Part shown: positions 19,393-29,080 of the stretch, one piece after another
Position numbering within the stretch: the stretch's first letter is position 1
Layout of the letters: each line of letters starts with the position of its first letter
DNA from: Sphingobacterium paucimobilis HER1398
GTDB lineage: Bacteria; Bacteroidota; Bacteroidia; Sphingobacteriales; Sphingobacteriaceae
DNA length: 64,000 nucleotides
Assembly (NCBI RefSeq): GCF_000416985.1
Contig: NZ_ATDL01000012.1
Span: 145,927 to 209,926, forward strand
Reading direction: 5' to 3'
Notes under the pieces: model-generated
What the model saw: the letters and a program-made list of their open reading frames with translations, nothing else
Database searches by the model: none
What the model was told of the DNA's origin: nothing
Program-made: the position numbers and the translations under genes

Positions 19393-20016
19393 ATGTCACA
19401 TCAAGTTCCCGAAAACGGCTCAAAACTTCCATTAATGGAAGAATTTTACACGATTCAAGGAGAAGGATTCCACACTGGTAAAGCTGCTTATTTCATCCGC
19501 CTAGGAGGCTGTGATGTCGGCTGTCACTGGTGCGATGTGAAAGAAAGCTGGGATGCCGAACTGCACCCCCTCACTGACGCAGAGACAATAGTAGAAAACG
19601 CAAAAAAGCATCCCGCAAAAACAGTGGTTATTACCGGAGGCGAGCCTTTGATCTATAATCTAGATTATTTAACACAAAGACTCAAAGACGAAGGGATCAA
19701 AACATTCATCGAGACATCCGGAGCCTATCCGCTCAGCGGCACCTGGGATTGGATCTGCCTATCTCCCAAAAAATTCAAAGCGCCCAAACTGGAGGTGCTT
19801 CAGGTTGCAGGCGAACTCAAGGTCATTGTCTTCAATAAAAGTGATTTCAAATGGGCAGAAGAGCACGCTAAAATGGTCGGACCAAACTGCAGGCTATATC
19901 TACAGCCCGAATGGTCCAAAGCGACTGAAATCACTCCTCTTATTATTGAATACGTCAAAGACAACCCCCACTGGGATATATCTCTACAGACACACAAGTT
20001 TCTCAACATCCCCTAG
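19393..20016 (+). CDS. queE: 7-carboxy-7-deazaguanine synthase
   Basis: 207 residues from the ATG at 19393. It is a radical SAM enzyme that turns 6-carboxytetrahydropterin into 7-carboxy-7-deazaguanine in the queuosine (tRNA modification) pathway. The start FYTIQGEGFHTGKAA is the QueE signature, and the cluster motif CDVGCHWCDVKESWD has CxxxCxxC spacing. ITGGEPL further on is the SAM-binding GGE motif. QueC and QueD are not in the window. The gene stands alone, upstream of the OmpA-family gene by about 100 bases. Confidence 0.93.
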   Translation: MSHQVPENGSKLPLMEEFYTIQGEGFHTGKAAYFIRLGGCDVGCHWCDVKESWDAELHPLTDAETIVENAKKHPAKTVVITGGEPLIYNLDYLTQRLKDEGIKTFIETSGAYPLSGTWDWICLSPKKFKAPKLEVLQVAGELKVIVFNKSDFKWAEEHAKMVGPNCRLYLQPEWSKATEITPLIIEYVKDNPHWDISLQTHKFLNIP

Positions 20017-20115
20017 GTTTAGGTATTCTAAAGAAAGTTTTATATTTTTAATAGCCAACGAACTGGACATTTCTAGTTGTAAAGGTTTCTAAGCGATTTA
20101 AAAATAAGTACAAAA

Positions 20116-22005
20116 ATGGAGTCATTCCTTAAGCTAATCTGTTTTTTACTGCTATTATGTTGGTACAACCTCTCCTTTGGCCAGAAGCCATCGACCAATA
20201 GAAAAGCGCAAATTGCCTATGAAAATGCGACTAAACAGCTCGCTCTTCAGAATAGAGCAAAGGCAATCGATGAGCTAAAAAAAGCTATAGAACTGGATCC
20301 TCAATTTGCCACTGCCTACCAACAATTGGCAGACCTCTATCGTTCCGAGAATAAATACACAGAAGCCATCCCTCTTTACAAGAAGGTATTACAGATAGAT
20401 CCAAATCTAACAAAACTGACGTTATTCGGTCTGGGGGAATCTCAATTGGCAAACGCGGCGTATCAAGAAGCATTGACCAACCTCTCCCGCTATGCGGAGG
20501 GAGAACTTTCGGCAAAAAGCAGACAAAAAGTGCAGCAGTATATGGACAACTGTCAATTTGCACTCCTTCATCATAAGACAGACTCCGTACAGGTCCACCG
20601 TCTCCCCGCTACGGTCAATACGACGGATGATGAGTACTTCCCCAAATTAACAGCAGATGGCAAACGTCTAATTTTCACACGCAAAAGCAATAATCAGGAG
20701 AACTTTTTCGAAAGCAATCTAATCGAAGAAAACTGGTCTACAGCACAGAAACTAGTTGGATCAATCAATTCGGAATTGTTTAATGAGGGCGCACACTCCA
20801 TATCTCCCGATGGCAAATACCTCTTTTTTACCGGATGTAACCGTCCCAATGGACTGGGCAGCTGCGACATCTATGTATCTAAATTCGAAAATGGCACATG
20901 GAGTGCCCCCCACAATTTAGGCTATCCTGTAAATACCAAAGGATGGGAAGCTCAGCCTGCTATATCCGCTGATGGACGAACACTGTACTTTGTCAGCAAT
21001 AGACCAGGCGGCATGGGTGGCAGTGACATTTGGAAAAGCGAACTGTCCGCAGATGGAAAATGGCAAACCCCACAAAACCTTGGCCCTCAAGTCAACACCG
21101 CATTTGACGAAAGATCCCCTTATATACATCCGGACAACAAGACGCTGTACTTTGCCTCCGAAGGATGGCCTGGATTTGGTCGCTATGATTTGTTCAAAAC
21201 CCAGCTTGACAGTCTTGGGCAATGGAGCACTCCTATAAATCTGGGAGCCCCGATCAATAACAATTATGATCAAACCGCCATACATGTGACTATGAACGGC
21301 ACCTTAGGCTACATGGCCTCTGCAGATTCTTCAGGCCAACTGGATATTTACAGCGTGAACATCCCCAAGCCACTCCAGCCTATCCCCGTAGCCTACATAC
21401 AGGGCACAATATATGATGCTGAAAACAAAAAGACCTTATCCGCAACAATTTCAGTGACCAACACACACAACCTAGAGGTCGTCTACCTGGACCAATCAGA
21501 TGACCAGGACGGACAGTTTATCGCGACACTTCCCGTAGGTGCCAACTACGCAGTACATGTCCATAAAGAAGGTTATATGTTTGATTCCAGACAGTATGAT
21601 ATTTCTGACACAGCATTAAAAAACGAAGTGTTTAAGAAAGATGTATTCCTGCAACCTATCCGCAAAGGAAACACAATACAATTGAATAATATCTATTTCG
21701 ACACGGACAGTTCTATTCCTCTCAAAAGCTCTGCTTCAGAGCTACAGCTGCTGCTAAGATTCATGCAACTTAACAGGACTGTCAATATAGAGATTGCGGG
21801 GCACACCGACAATACAGGCAACAAAGCGCACAACCAGCGCCTTTCAGAAAACAGAGCTTCAGCGATATCGGCCTATCTCCTTGAAAAAGGAATCCCCGAA
21901 TCCAGAGTCAAAAGCATCGGATACGGGGATACCAAACCAATCAGCGACAATACCAGTCCCGAAGGCAAACAACGTAATCGTCGCACAGAAATAATACTTC
22001 GTTAG
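20116..22005 (+). CDS. OmpA-family protein with TPR, PD40 propeller and regulatory-like domain
   Basis: 629 residues. A signal peptide (about 1-22) is followed by TPR repeats (about 30-150), PD40/WD40-like propeller blades (about 165-420, seen as SPDGKYLFFTG, SADGRTLYFVSNRPGG and HPDNKTLYFAS), a carboxypeptidase-regulatory-like Ig domain (about 430-510) and a C-terminal OmpA domain (about 520-629) with IEIAGHTDNTG and RLSENRASAISAYL. This is the domain order of PorE, a peptidoglycan-anchoring part of the type IX secretion system, but the phylum has many paralogues with the same layout, so PorE itself is not claimed. Its stop codon overlaps that of the convergent oxidoreductase gene. Confidence 0.85.
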   Translation: MESFLKLICFLLLLCWYNLSFGQKPSTNRKAQIAYENATKQLALQNRAKAIDELKKAIELDPQFATAYQQLADLYRSENKYTEAIPLYKKVLQIDPNLTKLTLFGLGESQLANAAYQEALTNLSRYAEGELSAKSRQKVQQYMDNCQFALLHHKTDSVQVHRLPATVNTTDDEYFPKLTADGKRLIFTRKSNNQENFFESNLIEENWSTAQKLVGSINSELFNEGAHSISPDGKYLFFTGCNRPNGLGSCDIYVSKFENGTWSAPHNLGYPVNTKGWEAQPAISADGRTLYFVSNRPGGMGGSDIWKSELSADGKWQTPQNLGPQVNTAFDERSPYIHPDNKTLYFASEGWPGFGRYDLFKTQLDSLGQWSTPINLGAPINNNYDQTAIHVTMNGTLGYMASADSSGQLDIYSVNIPKPLQPIPVAYIQGTIYDAENKKTLSATISVTNTHNLEVVYLDQSDDQDGQFIATLPVGANYAVHVHKEGYMFDSRQYDISDTALKNEVFKKDVFLQPIRKGNTIQLNNIYFDTDSSIPLKSSASELQLLLRFMQLNRTVNIEIAGHTDNTGNKAHNQRLSENRASAISAYLLEKGIPESRVKSIGYGDTKPISDNTSPEGKQRNRRTEIILR

Positions 22006-23078
22006 AGTCTTACCCTATTTCCTGTCCGTACCGACTCATCACAGGCCAGTGCTATTTGCAAACTGTTAATCGCATCATCCATCGATTTTGCCAGATCGAG
22101 GTCTTCCAGGATCGCTTCACTAAAAAAACGCTGCTCCCTATTGCATAGCTCCTGGTGGTTGGGCTCATCCGTCAAGTCAATCCATTCATCAGGTTTGACA
22201 AATTTATTCGCACGGTCCAGGTCCACGTGATGGACCCGTATCGATTCCGTCTTCGTATGTGCCTCTACAGCATCAGACTGCCCGTCGCTAGAGGCATCCT
22301 TGGCGACAATAGAAACCGATCCTTTGGGCCCGATAACATCTTTAACAAAGAAAGCCGTCTGGCTCATCATCGGTCCCCAGCCTGCTTCGTACCAGCCCAC
22401 ACTCCCATCGTCAAATGTTATCTGTAGCTGTCCATAGTTATAATTGTCATCCGGGATATCATCTGTAAGTCTTGCTCCAATCGCCGATACCGCCACAGGC
22501 TTGGCATCAGTCATCTGGCACATCACATCGATATAGTGCACCCCACAGTCCACAATAGGGCTCAAGCTTTGCATGAGATTTCGATGCACATCCCACATAT
22601 AACCTTGGCTTTGCTGATTGAGATTCATCCGAAACACCAAAGGCGTCCCCAGCTTCCTGCCCTCCTCAATAAATCGCATCCAAGACGGATGGTACCTAAG
22701 AATATACCCGACGACCAATTTCTTGTTCGCTCGAATGGCAGCTTCGACCACACGCTTAGCACCGAGGACTGTATCTGCCAGCGGCTTTTCTATAAAAACG
22801 TGCGCACCATGGTCAAACGCCAAAATTGCGTAAGCTTCGTGGGTATCGGGGTATGTCGAAATACACACTGCTTCAGGTTTGGTCGCCTCAAGGGCTGTTT
22901 CATAATCGTCAAAACAAGGATAGTTCGTTCCCAAATCCGAATTGAGTTGTTCTTTACTAGATCCTCTTGACACCAGACCTATTATCTCAAATTCTTCAGA
23001 ATCATGATAAGCTTTCGCGTGCGAGGCCCCCATGTTACCACAGCCGACGACCAAAACACGTATACCTCTCCTCTTCAT
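22002..23078 (-). CDS. Gfo/Idh/MocA family oxidoreductase
   Basis: 358 residues. The N-terminal Rossmann fold begins RVLVVGCGNMGASHAKAY, and EKPLADTV is the conserved EKP motif that carries the catalytic lysine in this family. The C-terminal half is the alpha/beta dimerisation and substrate domain. It probably oxidises or reduces a sugar or cyclitol with NAD(P). It follows the Tat-exported family member with no gap (that gene's stop ends at 23079, this start is 23078), so the two are translated from one message and may act on the same compound in different compartments. The substrate is unknown. Confidence 0.88.
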   Translation of the reverse strand: MKRRGIRVLVVGCGNMGASHAKAYHDSEEFEIIGLVSRGSSKEQLNSDLGTNYPCFDDYETALEATKPEAVCISTYPDTHEAYAILAFDHGAHVFIEKPLADTVLGAKRVVEAAIRANKKLVVGYILRYHPSWMRFIEEGRKLGTPLVFRMNLNQQSQGYMWDVHRNLMQSLSPIVDCGVHYIDVMCQMTDAKPVAVSAIGARLTDDIPDDNYNYGQLQITFDDGSVGWYEAGWGPMMSQTAFFVKDVIGPKGSVSIVAKDASSDGQSDAVEAHTKTESIRVHHVDLDRANKFVKPDEWIDLTDEPNHQELCNREQRFFSEAILEDLDLAKSMDDAINSLQIALACDESVRTGNRVRL

Positions 23079-24350
23079 CTATACAAAAGGTTTAAATCCT
23101 GGCTGTGCGATAGGTGTTGCATCCGGTGACATCGACCAGTTATAGTTATCAGAATGAGGGCCTAATTCCTCCTTCGAGTTCATGATATCTTCATAAGAAA
23201 TACGCTTGCCCGTATAAGCAGCTATTTTCCCCCAGATAGCCAATAACGTCGAGTTCACCATAAAATCACCATCATTGACAAACTCGCCCTTGTTGATAGC
23301 GGCCATCAATTCGTCATGCTGTGTTTGATACATATTATTTATTTTGCCATCATATGCAAAAGCTTTAGTACCATGGATATTATAGTTTTTCATGATATTA
23401 ACATCGACAAAACCCGCTGTACCATTAACTTCTACCGAATTACGTGACTCTGTACCATTTTGCTGTCTCGAGAAATGCATCCCTTTCACGCCATCACCAT
23501 AGTCGTACTCCACCGCAAAGTGGTCAAACGTATTGCCTATCGCCTCCCATGACCTGCTTTGTCTTCCTCCTGTAGCACTCACCACTTTAGGCAGCTTATT
23601 GCCCATGATCCAGTTCATATAGTCCACACTGTGGATAGATTGCTCGACGATCAGGTCTGATGCGTAGCGCTGAAAGTAATACCAGTTACGCAATTGATAT
23701 TCAAAGTCTGTCCATGTACTTTTACGTTCTTTCAAGGTCAGTTCTCCACCATAACGAAAAGTCGTAACAGACTTGACATCACCTATATCTCCCCCTTGGA
23801 TACGCTTCATTATTTCACGGTTGGGTGTAGAATAACGGAAGCAGAATCCCGAAACCAGATTGAGCTTCTTCTCCTTGGATATACGTACACTCTCCATGAC
23901 TCGCTTCAATCCAGGGACATCCACTGCAACAGGTTTTTCACAAAAAATATGTTTACCAGCATTTACGGCATACGCCAAATGATCCGGTCTAAAATTAGGC
24001 GGACTACACAACAGTACGACATCCACATCCGAATCTATCAAACCCTGATAGCTCTCAAACCCCACAAACTGTCTTTCGGCAGGCACATCCGTCCGTTTTG
24101 GATCTTTTTTATTCAGAATAAGAAGTGTTTGGTCTATCTGATCCTGAAAAGCGTCTGCCAATGCAGTGACCACCACATTGGGATCCGCAGCCAATGCTTG
24201 AACAACAGCACCAGTTCCTCTTCCGCCACAACCTACTAAGCCCACCTTGATCACCTTGGTAGCTCCAAATTGGTCTGCAAGAGAAATAAAGGGCATACTG
24301 CCCAGCACTATACCACTACTTTTTAAAAAATCTCGTCTAGAAAAATTCAT
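23079..24350 (-). CDS. Gfo/Idh/MocA family oxidoreductase with Tat signal
   Basis: 423 residues from the ATG at 24350, chosen because it places the twin-arginine signal NFSRRDFLKSSGIVLG at the very N-terminus. The NAD(P)-binding loop KVGLVGCGGRGTGAVVQAL follows and EKPVAVDVPG is the EKP motif. Tat export means it folds with its cofactor before entering the periplasm, as in the glycoside-processing members common in Bacteroidota. It is first in a two-gene operon with another family member. Sugar substrates are likely, but no glycoside hydrolase or transporter is nearby to say which. Confidence 0.88.
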   Translation of the reverse strand: MNFSRRDFLKSSGIVLGSMPFISLADQFGATKVIKVGLVGCGGRGTGAVVQALAADPNVVVTALADAFQDQIDQTLLILNKKDPKRTDVPAERQFVGFESYQGLIDSDVDVVLLCSPPNFRPDHLAYAVNAGKHIFCEKPVAVDVPGLKRVMESVRISKEKKLNLVSGFCFRYSTPNREIMKRIQGGDIGDVKSVTTFRYGGELTLKERKSTWTDFEYQLRNWYYFQRYASDLIVEQSIHSVDYMNWIMGNKLPKVVSATGGRQSRSWEAIGNTFDHFAVEYDYGDGVKGMHFSRQQNGTESRNSVEVNGTAGFVDVNIMKNYNIHGTKAFAYDGKINNMYQTQHDELMAAINKGEFVNDGDFMVNSTLLAIWGKIAAYTGKRISYEDIMNSKEELGPHSDNYNWSMSPDATPIAQPGFKPFV

Positions 24351-24606
24351 AGTTTTATTGAATAGGAAATTAAAGTTATAATAATATCCAGTTATTACCA
24401 ACGCAAATGCATAATAGTAAAGAATTCGTTACCACTTTTATCAAAAGAAATCTATAAATTCACAAAAAATTAAAAAACAACGGTCCCTACCAATCCGATT
24501 AGCGACCACAATTTTTTTAAGCAAATACATATATTCAAATACCAGAACAGTGGTTTTCTATAACGAGATCTGTAGCCACTGTCAAAAAAACAACTAATTA
24601 CAAAAA

Positions 24607-25872
24607 ATGGACAACCAAACAGCGCTTGTACAACCTTTAATTACTGATACTGCCGTTATCGTAGGCATTCTTATGACCATCCTTGGGATCGTATTCTATA
24701 CGTCCTCCTTATCAAACAAGTATATCAAGGGCTTCTACAACGTAATCCCACCATTGCTGCTGTGCTACTTTCTTCCAGGCGTCCTTAATTCCCTTCATGT
24801 ATTTGATGGTGCCAATTCGCCTTTGACCAGCGTAGGCAGTCGCTACCTGTTGCCAGCCTGTTTGATACTATTCGTAATCAGCCTGGACCTCAAAGAAATG
24901 TGGGCATTGAGAAAGCGTGCTGGTTTAATGTTTATCACGGGTACAATAGGGATAGTATTGGGTGGGCCATTAGCGGTTTGGATCGTATCTTTATTTGCAC
25001 CTCAAGTCGTAGGCGGAGTCGGTCCGGACGAAGTATGGCGAGGTCTGGGTTCACTGGCAGGATCTTGGATCGGCGGCAGTGCGAATCAAGTCGCTTTAAA
25101 AGAAATATTACAACCATCGCCAAGACTATTTTCTTCTATAATCGCAGTCGACGCCTTTGTAGCCTATCTATGGATGGCTTTCTTATTATATGGAGCCAGT
25201 AAGGCAAAACAATTTGATAAATTCTTCAAAGCGGACTCCAGAGATGTCGATCATCTCATGCAAAAAATGGAGGCAAAGACTCAGGCCAATGCACGGACGC
25301 CACAGACAAAAGATTATATTATCATGTTGGCTATAGCCTTTGGAGGTACGGGATTAGCTACATTTTTAGCAGAACCAATAGCTAACTTCATTGCGACCAA
25401 CTACCCTCATTTAGAGCAATTTTCATTGACCAGTGGTTTTTTCTGGCTCATCCTGTTTGCGACCATAATAGGAGTAGCGCTTTCTTTTACGCCAGCCAAG
25501 GAACTCGAACATGCTGGTGCCTCAAAACTAGGCTCTACACTCTTGTATATGCTTATTGTCACGATCGGCATGCAGATGGATATTTCCGCCATAGCGGACA
25601 ACCTCGGACTATTTGTTGTAGGTATCATCTGGATGTCCTTTCATGCCCTACTCCTTTTGATTGTAGGCAAAATATTTAAAGTACCTTTTTTCTATTTTGC
25701 AGTAGGGAGCATGGCCAATGTCGGCGGAGTCGCTTCAGCCTCTGTAACCTCAGCCGCATTCCACCCCTCATTGATCTCAGTAGGCGTTATTTTAGCTGTT
25801 TTCAGCTACGCTATAGGCACATACGCCGGTTGGCTTACCGCATTACTCATGCAGATAGCCTCCCCTATCTAG
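24607..25872 (+). CDS. DUF819 family membrane protein
   Basis: 421 residues with about ten or eleven hydrophobic segments. It carries the DUF819 (YjcL-like) patterns SVGSRYLLPACLILFVISLDL, WIGGSANQVALKE and FFYFAVGSMANVGGVASASV, where the paired GG/GS-N motifs resemble the discontinuous helices of secondary transporters. It is an inner-membrane protein of unknown substrate. A 7-bp stem (24547-24553 with 24576-24582) lies in its 5' leader, without a clear role. The thioesterase gene follows 55 bases downstream. Confidence 0.85.
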   Translation: MDNQTALVQPLITDTAVIVGILMTILGIVFYTSSLSNKYIKGFYNVIPPLLLCYFLPGVLNSLHVFDGANSPLTSVGSRYLLPACLILFVISLDLKEMWALRKRAGLMFITGTIGIVLGGPLAVWIVSLFAPQVVGGVGPDEVWRGLGSLAGSWIGGSANQVALKEILQPSPRLFSSIIAVDAFVAYLWMAFLLYGASKAKQFDKFFKADSRDVDHLMQKMEAKTQANARTPQTKDYIIMLAIAFGGTGLATFLAEPIANFIATNYPHLEQFSLTSGFFWLILFATIIGVALSFTPAKELEHAGASKLGSTLLYMLIVTIGMQMDISAIADNLGLFVVGIIWMSFHALLLLIVGKIFKVPFFYFAVGSMANVGGVASASVTSAAFHPSLISVGVILAVFSYAIGTYAGWLTALLMQIASPI

Positions 25873-25927
25873 CGTTTTACAGCGGGACAACAACAGACAA
25901 AAGTTCGAACCACAATACACGATTACT

Positions 25928-26368
25928 ATGGAGAACAACACATTTTACGAAGGACAGGTTTTATGGTCACAGATTGATGCCAATCGTCATCTCAGACATT
26001 CTGCCTATGCCGATTTTTGTGCACAGGCGCGGAGCAACATGCTCAAAACAATGGGACTGTCCCTTGATGAATTTGCAAAACAGAAGATCGGCCCCATTCT
26101 TTTCCGGGAGGAACTCATTTACAAGAGAGAGATTCAATTGGATGAGTACATACGGGTAGAAATCCTATTGACTAAGCTGAATTTGAAGAATGCACGTTTT
26201 TCATTTCAACATATTATTTACAAAGAGAATGGGGAGAAGGCCGCAGAGGTTAATGTCGATGGTGCCTGGCTCCATTTAGTCGAAAGAAAACTGACAAATA
26301 TACCTGCCGAATGGTACGACATCTTACAGAAAGTCCCCCGATCGGAGCACTATACAGAAGTAGATTAA
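25928..26368 (+). CDS. Acyl-CoA thioesterase (hotdog fold, 4HBT)
   Basis: 146 residues, a single hotdog domain. The NRHLRHSAYADFCAQAR segment is the 4-hydroxybenzoyl-CoA-thioesterase-type active-site helix, in which an acidic residue or Asn precedes His. It should release free acids from acyl-CoA in the cytoplasm; chain specificity cannot be read from sequence. It follows the DUF819 gene on the same strand, so they may be co-transcribed. Confidence 0.85.
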   Translation: MENNTFYEGQVLWSQIDANRHLRHSAYADFCAQARSNMLKTMGLSLDEFAKQKIGPILFREELIYKREIQLDEYIRVEILLTKLNLKNARFSFQHIIYKENGEKAAEVNVDGAWLHLVERKLTNIPAEWYDILQKVPRSEHYTEVD

Positions 26369-26545
26369 ATCGGTGATATACATACATTCAGCGAGCCACT
26401 GACATAGACGACTATTATATGGACACTGACACACAATAATCGAAATGCACACAGCGTTATTAAAGGATAGATTCCAGCCAAAAAATAACGTTATTTTATT
26501 TGATTTTTTTGTAGAGTTGGGTTACCATAATAGATTTTTTTTCAT

Positions 26546-26553
26546 TAGGTTTG
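26546..26553 (+). promoter_or_regulatory. -7 promoter element of mreB
   Basis: TAGGTTTG matches TAnnTTTG, 33 bases before the mreB ATG. A 12-base palindrome, AATAACGTTATT (26485-26496), lies about 50 bases upstream and could be an operator. Confidence 0.55.
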
Positions 26554-26586
26554 CATTAAATTAAAAACAGAATTAGGACTTACTAA

Positions 26587-27609
26587 ATGGGGTTATTCAA
26601 TTGGTTTACGCAAGAAGTTGCGATTGACTTGGGTACGGCAAATACCTTAATAATACACAATGATAAAGTAGTAGTGGACGAGCCTTCGATCGTAGCATTT
26701 GATCGGACGACCAACAAAGTGATTGCTATCGGCAGACAGGCAATGCAGATGGAAGGCAAGACCCATGATAATATAAAAACGGTCAGACCGCTTAGGGATG
26801 GAGTAATAGCTGATTTTACAGCAGCCGAACATTTGATTCGAGGCATGGTAAAATTGGTCAACAATGGCAAATCTTGGTTCTTCCCTTCTTTACGTATGGT
26901 CGTTTGTATTCCTTCTGGAATCACCGAAGTAGAGAAGCGTGCAGTTCGCGATTCAGCGGAGATAGCAGGAGCTAAAGAAGTCTACCTCATTCACGAGCCC
27001 ATGGCAGCAGCAGTAGGTATCGGTATCGATGTCGAAGAACCTGTTGGAAATATGATCATCGATATCGGTGGTGGTACTACGGAGATTGCCGTTATCGCAT
27101 TATCGGGAATAGTCTGTGATCAATCCATCCGCGTTGGTGGAGACAACTTTGACTCCGATATCGTCCAATATATCCGTCGCCAGCACAATATAATGATTGG
27201 AGACCGTACGGCCGAGAAGATCAAAATAGAAGTCGGAGCAGCATTGCCCGAGCTCACCGATCCACCAGAGGACTTTGCCGTACAGGGACGTGACCTGATG
27301 ACAGGTATTCCAAAACAGATCACCGTGTCCTACACCGAGATAGCACATTGCCTGGACAAGTCCATCTCGAAAATCGAAGAAGCAATCTTAAAAGCACTGG
27401 AAATAACGCCACCAGAATTATCTGCTGATATCTATCAGACTGGTATTTATTTAACAGGTGGGGGAGCCCTTCTGCGAGGCCTTGACAAGAGATTACAAGC
27501 AAAAACAAAATTACCTATACATGTAGCTGAGGATCCTTTACGCGCTGTGGTAAGAGGAACAGGAATAGCACTTAAAAACATAGGACGTTTTAAGTTTTTA
27601 ATGGCGTAA
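26587..27609 (+). CDS. mreB: Rod shape-determining protein MreB
   Basis: 340 residues, normal for this actin homologue. It forms membrane-associated filaments that guide lateral wall synthesis. Nucleotide-binding motifs are VAIDLGTANTLI (phosphate 1), MIIDIGGGTTEIAVIA (phosphate 2) and IYLTGGGALLRGLDKRL (adenosine). The N-terminus MGLFNWFTQE is the amphipathic membrane anchor. It is first in mreB-mreC-mreD-mrdA-rodA, but a long hairpin with a T-run separates it from mreC, so it may be made in excess of the others. Confidence 0.97.
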   Translation: MGLFNWFTQEVAIDLGTANTLIIHNDKVVVDEPSIVAFDRTTNKVIAIGRQAMQMEGKTHDNIKTVRPLRDGVIADFTAAEHLIRGMVKLVNNGKSWFFPSLRMVVCIPSGITEVEKRAVRDSAEIAGAKEVYLIHEPMAAAVGIGIDVEEPVGNMIIDIGGGTTEIAVIALSGIVCDQSIRVGGDNFDSDIVQYIRRQHNIMIGDRTAEKIKIEVGAALPELTDPPEDFAVQGRDLMTGIPKQITVSYTEIAHCLDKSISKIEEAILKALEITPPELSADIYQTGIYLTGGGALLRGLDKRLQAKTKLPIHVAEDPLRAVVRGTGIALKNIGRFKFLMA

Positions 27610-27640
27610 GGTAAATAAAGATAAATTACAATTACTTCTG

Positions 27641-27684
27641 CGCGATATAGAAAAGTTGAACTTCTTCTATATCGCGTATTTTTT
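27641..27684 (+). terminator. Terminator-like hairpin between mreB and mreC
   Basis: CGCGATATAGAA (27641-27652) and TTCTATATCGCG (27665-27676) pair perfectly. The stem extends by AAGT/ACTT (27653-27656 with 27660-27663) around one bulged C, leaving a 3-base loop, and TATTTTTT follows. This has all the marks of an intrinsic terminator inside the rod operon. Confidence 0.85.
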
Positions 27685-27714
27685 AGATAACAGAACAAAT
27701 CTCTACGTGAAAAC

Positions 27715-28560
27715 ATGAAAAACCTATGGCTCTTTTTAGTAAGATATAACGCCTTCTTTTGGTTTGTACTTTTTTTCGTGTTTTCCATCTTCCTTGTTGT
27801 TCAAAACAACAATTACCAAAGATCTGCATTTGTCAATTCCTCTAACGTTGTTGTTGGTACATTTTATGAAAATGTCAACTCTTGGAAAGAATATCTATCC
27901 TTGCGCGACATCAACCAACAGCTCGCCGATGAGAATGCTCAGCTTCGAAAAAAACTGCAAAATTTCACACCTGCAGATTCAACAACGGATACCCAGGCAT
28001 TTTTAGTAGACTCTATTGACGAAGAGCGTTATGATTTTATCGTTGCCTCCGTGGTAAATAACAGTATAAATCAGAAAAGCAACTTCATCACGATCGACAA
28101 AGGATCGGCCGACGGCATTGAGCCAGATATGGGGGTGATCACCTCCAATGGGGTTGTAGGTACGGTGTTGAATGTTTCTCCGCATTTTAGCACCATCAAA
28201 TCACTGCTGCACCCCGACACCAAGATTTCGGTCACTTTAGACAGTACTGCCACAGCATTTGGGTCATTGGTATGGGGTAGCAATACCGATTCTCGCTACG
28301 CGATGGTACGGGATATTCCCAACCACGTCAAAGTTCACGTAGGTGCACCAGTCTTTACTTCGGGATACTCCACCAAGTTTCCCAAAGGCATTAAGATAGG
28401 TCATATCGTACAGACCGACCTCGCTTCTGGCGAAAGCTTTAAAGACATTCGGGTCTTATTGTCTACCAACTTTGTAAACCTGAATCATGTTTATATCGTG
28501 AAAGATAAAATGTCTACAGAAAAACTAGAATTAGAACAACACAACAAAGATAATGGCTAG
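27715..28560 (+). CDS. mreC: Rod shape-determining protein MreC
   Basis: 281 residues. A short cytoplasmic N-terminus is followed by one membrane helix (about 12-32), a coiled-coil region (about 45-80, RDINQQLADENAQLRKKL) and a periplasmic beta-barrel domain (about 95-265), with DKGSADGIEPDMGVITSNGVVG. It links MreB to the elongasome in the periplasm. It overlaps mreD by eight bases, so the two are translationally coupled. The terminator-like hairpin upstream probably sets its level below that of MreB. Confidence 0.94.
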   Translation: MKNLWLFLVRYNAFFWFVLFFVFSIFLVVQNNNYQRSAFVNSSNVVVGTFYENVNSWKEYLSLRDINQQLADENAQLRKKLQNFTPADSTTDTQAFLVDSIDEERYDFIVASVVNNSINQKSNFITIDKGSADGIEPDMGVITSNGVVGTVLNVSPHFSTIKSLLHPDTKISVTLDSTATAFGSLVWGSNTDSRYAMVRDIPNHVKVHVGAPVFTSGYSTKFPKGIKIGHIVQTDLASGESFKDIRVLLSTNFVNLNHVYIVKDKMSTEKLELEQHNKDNG

Positions 28561-29074
28561 AGTATTCATCTTCAATATCATTCGTTTTGTAGTCCTTACT
28601 ATACTACAGGTAGCTGTTTTTAAGAATATTGGGTATTATAATATTGCCGCTCTATTTCCTTATATTCTCATCATATTATTGCTCCCGACAGGAATGCCCA
28701 ATTTTTTCCTTTTCCTGGCAGCATTTCTCACCGGACTTACGGTCGATGCTTTTTACGACAGTATGGGCGTTCACGCCGCAGCATGCGTCGCCCTGGCTTG
28801 GTTTCGGATATTCTTTCACAAGATTACCCTAGATGTAGACGAACAAGCCTTTCAAACGCCGAGTTGGGGCAATATGGGATTCAAATGGTTTAGTGCTTAC
28901 CTGCTCTTAGGTACGCTCGTTCATCATTTGGTACTGTTCTTCACCGAAGTTTTTTCATTCCAAGATATATTGTACACACTAGCCAGTATATTTTTCAGCA
29001 GTTTATTCACCGTAGCGGTCATTCTGATCATCAGCCTGATCACCTACAATCGTAAATCAAGATTAGCTAACTAG
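28553..29074 (+). CDS. mreD: Rod shape-determining protein MreD
   Basis: 173 residues with about five membrane helices and little else. Assignment rests on size, membrane layout and its place between mreC and mrdA. Segments such as LPTGMPNFFLFLAAFLTGLT followed by DAFYDSMGVHA fit MreD of Bacteroidota. It is an inner-membrane part of the elongasome. It overlaps mreC by eight bases and is separated from mrdA by six. Confidence 0.9.
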   Translation: MARVFIFNIIRFVVLTILQVAVFKNIGYYNIAALFPYILIILLLPTGMPNFFLFLAAFLTGLTVDAFYDSMGVHAAACVALAWFRIFFHKITLDVDEQAFQTPSWGNMGFKWFSAYLLLGTLVHHLVLFFTEVFSFQDILYTLASIFFSSLFTVAVILIISLITYNRKSRLAN

Positions 29075-29080
29075 AATGAT

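Noticed and set aside
24547..24582. A stem-loop in the leader of the DUF819 gene as a possible riboswitch.
   Set aside because: Only a single 7-bp stem with a 22-base loop is seen, with no conserved-looking core or terminator.
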